From an uncultured Lachnospiraceae bacterium (GTDB taxonomy: Bacteria > Bacillota > Clostridia > Lachnospirales > Lachnospiraceae), in NCBI GenBank assembly GCA_947177105.1, contig CAMWTF010000194.1:1-5428 (forward strand): a stretch of 5,428 nucleotides of DNA, read 5' to 3'. The translations under genes and the position numbers were made by a program. Of this stretch, positions 1 to 5,428 are shown piece by piece. How positions within the stretch are numbered: position 1 is the first letter of the stretch; each line of letters starts with the position of its first letter. The notes below the pieces were generated by a model that worked only from the letters and a program-made list of their open reading frames with translations, ran no database searches and was not told the DNA's origin.

Positions 1-284
1 GGCAGGAACTTTGGTATGTGACGCTGCCGGCCATGAAGCCTCAGTTGATGTTCGGCGCGGTAATGCAGATTACCCAGTCCTTTGCGGTGGCCGACATCTC
101 CATCAACCTGGCCGGCAATCCTTCGGTCAATTACGCCGGCGCAACGGTCGTAACCCATCTGCTGGATTACGGCTCCACCCGTTTCGATATGGGTTATGCG
201 TCCGCAATCGCCACCATCCTGTTCCTGTTGATGGTAGGCACCAACAAACTGGTACAAAAAATATTAGGAAGGGTGGGAGAATAA
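1..284 (+). CDS. Sugar ABC transporter permease, C-terminal fragment (5' end outside window)
   Basis: This is the C-terminal end of an integral membrane subunit of a CUT1-type carbohydrate ABC importer, related to MalF/LplB/UgpA permeases. The reading frame is already open at base 3 and reads QELWYVTLPAMKPQL, the second half of the cytoplasmic EAA loop that docks on the ATPase; the LP-x-x-KP pattern is characteristic. After it come a membrane segment, an outer loop (near NLAGNPSVNYAG) and a final hydrophobic helix (ASAIATILFLLMVGTNKL), ending in a short tail at TAA 282-284. About 94 residues are present, roughly a third of a typical 300-residue subunit. A GTG at 18 could look like a start, but it lies inside the EAA loop and is internal. 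The second permease begins at the very next base, so the two should be co-translated and pair as a heterodimer. The family call is firm; the transported sugar is unknown. Confidence 0.9.
   Translation, partial: QELWYVTLPAMKPQLMFGAVMQITQSFAVADISINLAGNPSVNYAGATVVTHLLDYGSTRFDMGYASAIATILFLLMVGTNKLVQKILGRVGE
266..279 (+). promoter_or_regulatory. Ribosome binding site for the second permease, inside the first permease gene
   Basis: The purine-rich run AGGAAGGGTGGGAG lies just before the TAA of the first permease and ends 5 bases ahead of the GTG at 285. It supports the GTG as the start, in preference to the internal ATG at 357 (residue 25), and suggests that the two permeases are translationally coupled. 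The match to the anti-Shine-Dalgarno sequence is imperfect. Confidence 0.6.
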
Positions 285-1178
285 GTGGCTGAGAAAGATA
301 TTATCAAAAGAAAAAGACGCTTCTTTCGCAAAAGAGAAAAACAGCTGAACCGGTCCATGGCAGGTAACACCCTTTTGTTTGTTCTGATGTTCATCTGCGG
401 TATTTTCATGGTGCTGCCGCTGGTAATGATTATTAACAACGCGTTAAAGCCTCTGGATGAACTGTACCAGTTCCCGCCCAAGATATTTGTGCGCAACCCT
501 ACACTGGAGAACTTCTCGGATCTGTTTGTGCTGATGAACGACTCCTGGATTCCGTTTTCCAGGTACATCCTGAACACCATCATCATCACTGGCTTTGGCA
601 TGGTGGGGCATGTGGTGGTGGCATCCCTGGCGGCTTATCCGCTGGCGAAGCACAGGTTCCCAGGCAAGAATATCCTGTTTAGCATGGTAGTGCTGTCCAT
701 GATGTTCTCCTGGACCGTAACGCAGATTCCCCAATACCTGATCATTTCCTGGATGGGAATCAACAATAACTATTTAGCTCTGATTTTACCGGCCTGGTCC
801 TTCGGTATGGGCCTATACCTGATGAAGCAGTTTATGGAGCAGCTGCCGGATTCTCTGATGGAGTCGGCGAAGCTGGACGGCGCCACCGAGTGGCATATCT
901 TCTGGACCATTGTGATGCCCAATGTAAAGCCCGCGTGGCTGACCCTGGCCATCTTCCAGTTCCAGCAGATGTGGGGCAACACAGGTTCCATGTTCCTGAG
1001 AGACGAACAGTTAAAGCCCCTGCAGTTCGCGCTTCAGCAGATTACCGCGGGCGGTGTGGCGAGAGCAGGAGCGGCTGCTGCCGTAACCTTTATCATTGCG
1101 GCGGTACCTATCATTTTCTTCCTGATCTGCCAGAGCAATATCTTAGAGACCATGACAACATCCGGTATGAAGGACTAA
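285..1178 (+). CDS. Carbohydrate ABC transporter permease (CUT1 family, MalG-like)
   Basis: A complete 297-residue subunit, the usual length for MalG/AraQ/LplC-type permeases, which form the membrane channel with the partner encoded just upstream. A basic N-terminus (residues 8-20, mostly K and R) precedes the first helix at about 29-50. Further helices lie at about 97-119, 130-152, 163-183, 215-232 and 264-283, giving the six expected of the family. The EAA loop that contacts the ATPase is at 193-216: ESAKLDGA followed by a TIVMPNVKP element, with the conserved Gly at 199. The end, ILETMTTSGMKD, is also typical of the family (compare the common 'M..SG.K' ending). Translation starts at GTG 285, directly after the upstream stop codon with no gap. 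No ATPase gene follows, which is usual for Firmicutes CUT1 systems that share one MsmX-like ATPase. The aromatic and hydrophobic helices give no clue to the substrate. Confidence 0.95.
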   Translation: MAEKDIIKRKRRFFRKREKQLNRSMAGNTLLFVLMFICGIFMVLPLVMIINNALKPLDELYQFPPKIFVRNPTLENFSDLFVLMNDSWIPFSRYILNTIIITGFGMVGHVVVASLAAYPLAKHRFPGKNILFSMVVLSMMFSWTVTQIPQYLIISWMGINNNYLALILPAWSFGMGLYLMKQFMEQLPDSLMESAKLDGATEWHIFWTIVMPNVKPAWLTLAIFQFQQMWGNTGSMFLRDEQLKPLQFALQQITAGGVARAGAAAAVTFIIAAVPIIFFLICQSNILETMTTSGMKD

Positions 1179-1193
1179 GAGGGAGGAGCGTAT

Positions 1194-2723
1194 ATGAAAA
1201 ACCAAAAACTGGTCAGAAAAATAGCAAAAAGCGCTGCGGCTTTCCTCCTTGCGGTTGTCACCGGTGTAACGGCAATTCCTCAGGAGGCGCAGGCATCCAG
1301 TCTGCCCTATCAGCCTTACAATTACAACTATTGGGAGGATATCGTATTTACTCCCGCAGCCTACGAACCCAGGAAAATAGTTTCCGGCCTGGACTTTACA
1401 TTTGAAGGGGAAGCCATCGGAGCGTTTGTGACACCCCAGGATCTGTGTAAATCTCCCACAGGGGACGTATACATAGCGGACACCGGCAATAACCGAATTG
1501 TGGTGGTAGATTCCACCATGACGGAGGTCCGCAGGATCATTACAACCTTTGACAACAACGGGGCGGAGGACGGCTTTAAGCAGCCCACGGGCGTGGCCGT
1601 ATCCCAGTCCAATCAGCTGTATGTGGCGGATTCCCAGAACCGCCGTGTGGTAGTGCTCAATGAGGACGGCACCCTGGCCAGGTTCGTGGAGAACCCGCAG
1701 TCCGAGGTGCTGGATGAGGGATACCAGTTTGTGCCGCTGAAAGTGTCTGTGGATTACGCGGACCGTGTCTACTGCATTGCCCAGAACATGTTCGAGGGTA
1801 TCATGGTGTTTGAAACAAACGGTGAATTTACCGGATTCTTCGGCACCATCAACGTGGAGATCTCCCTGTGGGAGAAATTCTGGAGGAAACTGGCCACCAA
1901 GGAAGAACGCGCCAAATCCCAGCTGTTCATCCCCACGGAGTTCACCGGCATCGACATTGACCCGGACGGCTTTGTATACGCCTCCAACATTGATCCCAAT
2001 GGCGAACAGGGCGTGCGCAGACTGAACCCCAAGGGACAGGACGTTATCAAGAAGGGCGTCAACAAAAATGTGGGCGGCGACCTTTGGATTGACGGGAACT
2101 CCGATTACTCCGGTCCTTCCCAGTTCACAGATGTGGTCTACAGGGACAGCGGTATCTATTCCTGCCTGGACAAAAAGCGGGGACGCATTTTCACCTACGA
2201 CCATGAGGGGAACCTTTTGTATATCTTTGGGGGCCTTGGCACCCAGACCGGAACCTTCCGGCTTCCGGTTGCCATCGAAAATATTGACAGAGACCTGATC
2301 GTGCTGGACGCTACCAGCGGCAATATCACCTTCTTCAATGAGACTGAGTACGGGCGGCTGATCAACCAGGCCGTGGCGCTGCGCTATGACGGCGACGAAG
2401 CCCAGGCCGTGGAACTCTGGGAGAGAGTACTGGATCTGGACGAGAATAACGAGCTTGCCAACACCGGTATCGGCAAGGCTTATCTGACAGCCGGCGACTA
2501 CGAGAAGGCAATGTATTATCTGGAACTGGGCATGGCCCGGGATTATTACTCTGTGGCCTACAGGCGCTATCGGAATAATTTCCTGACAGCCAACGCCAAT
2601 ATATTGCTTTCCATACTCTTCGTGATTATCATCGCATGGGTGGTGTGGCGCAGAATCAAGAAGAAAAAGGGAATTGTTCTGTTTAAGAAAAAGGGGAAGA
2701 AAGGAGGCAGCCTGAATGCGTAA
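1194..2723 (+). CDS. Secreted, C-terminally anchored NHL-repeat and TPR-like protein
   Basis: A 509-residue protein predicted to sit on the outer face of the membrane. Residues 1-34 look like a signal peptide (basic start, hydrophobic 14-28, likely cleavage after AQA at 32-34). NHL-type propeller blades follow: the clearest are 78-107 (DVYIADTGNNRIVVVD) and 128-156 (QLYVADSQNRRVVVLN), with weaker ones near 177-207, 246-277, 308-336 and 353-382, enough for a six-bladed propeller. Residues about 222-243 (LWEKFWRKLATKEERAKS) look like a helical insertion between blades. Two TPR-like helical pairs span about 388-454 (A-x-ELWERVLDLDENNELA, then GKAYLTAGDYEKAMYYLELG). A single membrane helix at about 468-486 is followed by a strongly basic cytoplasmic tail. 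GGAGG at 1182-1186, 7 bases before ATG 1194, fixes the start. NHL propellers usually bind proteins or glycans and some are enzymes; here a binding, scaffolding or sensing role for the adjacent transporter is inferred. No catalytic motif was recognised. Confidence 0.85.
   Translation: MKNQKLVRKIAKSAAAFLLAVVTGVTAIPQEAQASSLPYQPYNYNYWEDIVFTPAAYEPRKIVSGLDFTFEGEAIGAFVTPQDLCKSPTGDVYIADTGNNRIVVVDSTMTEVRRIITTFDNNGAEDGFKQPTGVAVSQSNQLYVADSQNRRVVVLNEDGTLARFVENPQSEVLDEGYQFVPLKVSVDYADRVYCIAQNMFEGIMVFETNGEFTGFFGTINVEISLWEKFWRKLATKEERAKSQLFIPTEFTGIDIDPDGFVYASNIDPNGEQGVRRLNPKGQDVIKKGVNKNVGGDLWIDGNSDYSGPSQFTDVVYRDSGIYSCLDKKRGRIFTYDHEGNLLYIFGGLGTQTGTFRLPVAIENIDRDLIVLDATSGNITFFNETEYGRLINQAVALRYDGDEAQAVELWERVLDLDENNELANTGIGKAYLTAGDYEKAMYYLELGMARDYYSVAYRRYRNNFLTANANILLSILFVIIIAWVVWRRIKKKKGIVLFKKKGKKGGSLNA
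2701..2707 (+). promoter_or_regulatory. Ribosome binding site of the Yip1 gene, embedded in the NHL-TPR gene
   Basis: AAGGAGG, a near-perfect Shine-Dalgarno sequence, sits within the lysine/glycine codons at the end of the NHL-TPR gene, 8 bases before ATG 2716. It fixes the start of the Yip1 gene inside the upstream reading frame. It also means that the basic tail of the upstream protein is encoded partly by the ribosome binding site of the next gene. Confidence 0.85.
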
Positions 2724-3348
2724 GTATTTTTCCGGAGAGAAATGGAGTTATATGCTCTACACCATATCCCATCCTATGGACGGATATTATTGGATTCGTC
2801 ATGCGGAGAGGGGCAGCGTACCTCTGGCTATCCTGATGGTTGTGTTCTTTTCCGTATGCTTTACGGCCAACAGGCTGTTGGCCAGCTTCGTGGTAAATGA
2901 TATAAACCCCAGGGCGGTAGATATTCTTTATGAACTTGCGGGTGTACTTGCTTTCTACCTGCTTTTATGTGTCAGCAACTGGTGTATCACCTGCCTCATG
3001 AACGGTGAGGGGCGAATGAAGGATATCACCGTGGCAGTGGGATATGGCACCGTACCCATCACGATGGTGCTGATTCTGTCCACTATCATCAGCCAGTTTA
3101 TAGCGGATGACGAGCAGGCTTTCTACACACTGCTATTAGTGGTTGGCATCGTTTACGGTGTCATTATGATACTGATCGGTATTATGCAGGTACATAATTA
3201 TACGCTGGGTAAGACACTGATTACCCTGTTCCTCACCTTTGTGGCACTGCTCATTATTGTATTTCTGATATTGCTTCTGACCAACCTGCTGGGCATGGTT
3301 TATAACTTCTTCAGAAGTATATATACGGAAATTATCTTCAGAACGTAG
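2716..3348 (+). CDS. Yip1-family multi-pass membrane protein
   Basis: A 210-residue integral membrane protein with five hydrophobic segments at about 35-54, 71-93, 106-129, 136-157 and 168-195. This is the size and layout of bacterial Yip1-domain proteins. The N-terminal stretch HPMDGYYWIRHAERGS (19-34) matches the 'HP-x-DG-(aromatic)' opening that I associate with Firmicutes members of this family, followed by the first helix. A second polar loop, NGEGRMKDITVAVGYGTVP (96-114), contains the Gly-Tyr-Gly and Pro typical of the third segment. The start ATG overlaps the last 8 bases of the NHL-TPR gene in another frame, so the two are probably translationally coupled. The molecular function of bacterial Yip1 proteins is not established; eukaryotic relatives act in membrane trafficking with Rab GTPases, which does not transfer to this setting. 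A role in assembling or stabilising the neighbouring transporter and surface proteins is only an inference from position. The family call rests on topology and the N-terminal motif, not on a profile search. Confidence 0.8.
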   Translation: MRKYFSGEKWSYMLYTISHPMDGYYWIRHAERGSVPLAILMVVFFSVCFTANRLLASFVVNDINPRAVDILYELAGVLAFYLLLCVSNWCITCLMNGEGRMKDITVAVGYGTVPITMVLILSTIISQFIADDEQAFYTLLLVVGIVYGVIMILIGIMQVHNYTLGKTLITLFLTFVALLIIVFLILLLTNLLGMVYNFFRSIYTEIIFRT

Positions 3349-3353
3349 GGGGG
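3347..3353 (+). promoter_or_regulatory. Ribosome binding site of the DUF5696-type gene, overlapping the Yip1 stop codon
   Basis: AGGGGGG overlaps the TAG stop (3346-3348) of the Yip1 gene and ends 9 bases before ATG 3363. It supports that ATG over the next in-frame ATG at 3399. The G-run is a less canonical site than the AAGGAGG of the preceding gene. Confidence 0.6.
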
Positions 3354-3362
3354 CCATAGTAT

Positions 3363-5428
3363 ATGAAAGCTTCTAAGGAAAAGAAAATAAAAGGGCCTAT
3401 GAGTCTGACCAAGCGGGTTGTGCTCAGTATCCTTGCGGTGGCTGTAATAGTGGGAGCGGTCTACCTGATTTACTATTTTACCCACTATGTATTTTACGAC
3501 AAGCATGAAGATTATGTGACTTCCTACGAGTATGAACCGGGCGGCGCATACACTCCCATAGCGGAGGCTCAGTCTGATGTGCCGGACTTTGAACTGGTGG
3601 CGGAGAGTGAATACTTAAAGCTCTATACCCAGCCATCCACGGCCATCGTGGCGGTATATGACAAGAGAAATGGAGAGACGACCTACACCAATCCACTGAA
3701 TGCGGACGAGGACACGGTGGCAAACGGCGCCAATATGAATTATCTGAAGTCTCAATTCCTGCTGTACTACTACAATGAGGAAGCTGTATCCGGCACCATG
3801 GCTACCTTCAACGACTGCGTGAGGAAGAACCAGTTCTCCATGGAGGGAATTGAGAACGGTGTTCGCTACATGTACCATTTGGGTGAGATCGCGGACAATC
3901 AGATGCATTTCGAGGTTCCTCTGGAGTACCGTCTCCATGAGGATTACCTGGAGGTATCCATTCCCACCTGCGGTATCAAGGAGTACAATAACGGATATAT
4001 TTACCGTATTCAGCTGCTTCGTTACATGGGGGCTACTTCCTATGATGACAAGGGATATATCGTGGTGCCCAACGGCTCCGGTTCCATCATCAATTTTAAC
4101 AATGGCAAGCGCACTGCCGCCAGCTATTCGCAATATATATACGATATCGATCCGCTGGCAGCCAACTACACCACCACGGAGATTCTGGACCCGGCCAGGC
4201 TGGCCCTGTTCGGCATCTGCAAAGAGAATTACGATATGCTGGTGACGGTGGAGGACGGTGCATCCAATGCGCTGATCACAGCCGGAATATCCGGAGTGTA
4301 CAACGATTTGAACTATGCCTATCCCTCCTTTGTACTGAGGGTTGCGGATAACCTGCGGATGTTTGGCGATTCCACCACGGATGTGTATGTCATAGAGCCG
4401 AATCCTTATGATGTGAACATGACGGTGCGATATACCTTCCTGGACGAGAAATATAAGGGCTATGCAGGACTGGCCACCTATTACAGAGAGCGGCTGGTGG
4501 AGGAAGGCAAGCTGACCCGGCTGGAAGAAACAGAAAATATCCCGTTCTTCTATGATGTCATTGCCGGCGTGAAGGAAAACGCCCATTTCCTGGGGGCGCA
4601 GTATCTGCACACTTTCTCCATGACAGACTTTGACGAGGCGGAGCAGATGTCAAGCGAACTGGCGGCAAGCGGTATAGGCAGTCAGGTTATGAATCTGCAG
4701 GGATGGTTTAACGGCGGCTACTATCATGACACGGCGGATAAAGTCCGCGTCACGGGCAAACTGGGCGGCAAGTCCGGTTTGGAAAAACTGAATGAGACGG
4801 TAACGGCTAACGGCGGCGATATGTATGTGGATGTGGCGTTCCAGCAGGTGACTTTCGCGGACGACGGATTTAACTATGGAGCCGAGGGCGCAAGATACTA
4901 TGGCGCCGGGTATGTGGCCTCCTTTGGACTAATCAATCCCACCACGCTGCGCAACACATCCGGTCTGGGCTATGCGGAGAACAGATATGACCTGTTGTCC
5001 CCCAAGTTCCTGCCCAGATATGTGGGAAAATTTGCCGGAAAGATAGAGAAAATTGACGTGACAGGCATTTCCATTCGTGATCTGGGAAGCGTCCTGGTAT
5101 ACGACAAGAAGAGGACCAACCAGATTACCAGGGAAGCGGCGCTGGATGTGGTGCTGGGTCAGCTGGGAATCCTGGAGGATACCGGCAAAAAGCTGATGAC
5201 CAACGCGGGCAACGATTATAGCTTTGCCTATACGGACACTATTATCAATGCTCCGATCAGCGGCAACAGCCTGCCCATTATTGATGCCAATATCCCTCTG
5301 TATGAGATGATTACACACGGCTATATAACCAGCGCGTCCGGCCATTTGAACTTTGTGAACCGGGACGATATGGCCAGTACAACGCTTAACCTGATTGAGT
5401 TTGGCGTATCTCCCCACTATGTGTTTAC
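3363..5428 (+). CDS. Signal-anchored extracellular DUF5696-type protein, glycoside-hydrolase-like (3' end outside window)
   Basis: The frame is open from ATG 3363 to the right edge: 688 complete codons with no stop, so the C-terminus is missing. A basic, lysine-rich N-terminus (1-18) and one hydrophobic segment at about 19-39 with no clear cleavage or lipobox site suggest a signal anchor, with the rest outside the cell. Residues about 75-360 are rich in beta-strand patterns and include VPNGSGSIINF (235-245), a Gly/Ser turn I associate with DUF5696 proteins. At 367-378 YAGLATYYRERL resembles the short linker that precedes the barrel in several glycoside hydrolase families. From about 390 on, alternating strands and helices (IPFFYDVIAG; NLQGWFNGG at 444-452; GGDMYVDVAF at 484-493; ISIRDLGSVLV near 570-579) suggest an alpha/beta barrel. 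Asp490 ends a strand-like stretch and could be catalytic, but this is a guess. It closes a transporter-linked operon, 14 bases after the Yip1 gene. The DUF5696 assignment is from recall of the family's look; the enzymatic activity is inferred and unproven. Confidence 0.78.
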   Translation, partial: MKASKEKKIKGPMSLTKRVVLSILAVAVIVGAVYLIYYFTHYVFYDKHEDYVTSYEYEPGGAYTPIAEAQSDVPDFELVAESEYLKLYTQPSTAIVAVYDKRNGETTYTNPLNADEDTVANGANMNYLKSQFLLYYYNEEAVSGTMATFNDCVRKNQFSMEGIENGVRYMYHLGEIADNQMHFEVPLEYRLHEDYLEVSIPTCGIKEYNNGYIYRIQLLRYMGATSYDDKGYIVVPNGSGSIINFNNGKRTAASYSQYIYDIDPLAANYTTTEILDPARLALFGICKENYDMLVTVEDGASNALITAGISGVYNDLNYAYPSFVLRVADNLRMFGDSTTDVYVIEPNPYDVNMTVRYTFLDEKYKGYAGLATYYRERLVEEGKLTRLEETENIPFFYDVIAGVKENAHFLGAQYLHTFSMTDFDEAEQMSSELAASGIGSQVMNLQGWFNGGYYHDTADKVRVTGKLGGKSGLEKLNETVTANGGDMYVDVAFQQVTFADDGFNYGAEGARYYGAGYVASFGLINPTTLRNTSGLGYAENRYDLLSPKFLPRYVGKFAGKIEKIDVTGISIRDLGSVLVYDKKRTNQITREAALDVVLGQLGILEDTGKKLMTNAGNDYSFAYTDTIINAPISGNSLPIIDANIPLYEMITHGYITSASGHLNFVNRDDMASTTLNLIEFGVSPHYVF

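Noticed and set aside
18..284. GTG at 18 as the start of a short separate gene
   Set aside because: The frame is open upstream to the window edge, and the codons before 18 encode the conserved EAA loop of a permease, so the gene begins outside the window.
890..1405. A 171-codon plus-strand frame spanning the junction of the second permease and the NHL-TPR gene
   Set aside because: It overlaps two well-supported genes in another frame and its product is rich in Arg, Cys and Gly with no domain features.
1143..2204. A 353-codon open frame on the minus strand, opposite the NHL-TPR gene
   Set aside because: It lies opposite a well-supported gene with a signal peptide and NHL motifs. Its translation is rich in His, Val and Gly without domain character, as expected from reading a codon-biased gene backwards.
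2655..2700. A-rich lysine codons as a programmed frameshift site fusing the NHL-TPR and Yip1 proteins
   Set aside because: The A-runs reach only five and do not form a classic slippery heptamer in the correct frame. A normal stop, ribosome binding site and start codon explain the arrangement.
3305..3318. Small inverted repeat (ACTTC, 4-base loop, GAAGT) near the end of the Yip1 gene as a terminator
   Set aside because: The stem is only 5 base pairs, AT-rich, inside coding sequence and lacks a following T-run. The next gene starts 45 bases later with its own ribosome binding site.
3615..4610. A 331-codon open frame on the minus strand, opposite the DUF5696-type gene
   Set aside because: The plus-strand frame from 3363 is open to the window edge, has a ribosome binding site and a membrane anchor, and shows protein-like motifs. 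The minus-strand product is rich in His, Ile and Val repeats typical of an antisense shadow.
4929..5417. A 162-codon open frame on the minus strand near the right edge
   Set aside because: It lies wholly opposite the same DUF5696-type gene and shows no recognisable motif or ribosome binding site that would outweigh it.

Overview
The window reads as part of one plus-strand operon from a Gram-positive, clostridial organism, most likely a gut-type Lachnospiraceae or relative. The grounds are strong AGGAGG-like ribosome binding sites, a carbohydrate (CUT1-type) ABC transporter with no ATPase gene beside it, a roughly balanced base composition (judged by eye), and membrane-anchored extracellular proteins of types common in Firmicutes. 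The species cannot be named from the sequence alone.

Layout, all on the plus strand: (1) 1-284, the C-terminal end of the first sugar-type ABC permease, cut by the left edge; (2) 285-1178, the complete second permease (MalG-like); (3) 1194-2723, a secreted NHL-repeat beta-propeller followed by TPR-like helices, with a C-terminal membrane anchor; (4) 2716-3348, a five-helix Yip1-family membrane protein; (5) 3363-5428, a large signal-anchored extracellular protein of the DUF5696 type, still open at the right edge. The genes abut, overlap or lie about 15 bases apart. No promoter, terminator, RNA gene, repeat array or mobile element is visible, and no stretch over 20 bases lies outside the coding regions.

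Working model: the permeases form the membrane channel of a carbohydrate importer. Its binding protein should lie upstream, and its ATPase is probably a shared MsmX/MsmK-type protein encoded elsewhere. The three downstream genes put two large domains on the outer face of the membrane and one multi-span protein within it. The DUF5696 protein has features resembling a glycoside hydrolase (a probable beta-sandwich, then a linker, then a probable alpha/beta barrel), so the cluster may bind, cut or sense a surface or dietary glycan and import the product. No substrate can be named. The co-transcribed set of transporter, NHL-TPR, Yip1 and DUF5696 proteins is the most interesting feature and may be a poorly described carbohydrate-handling system.
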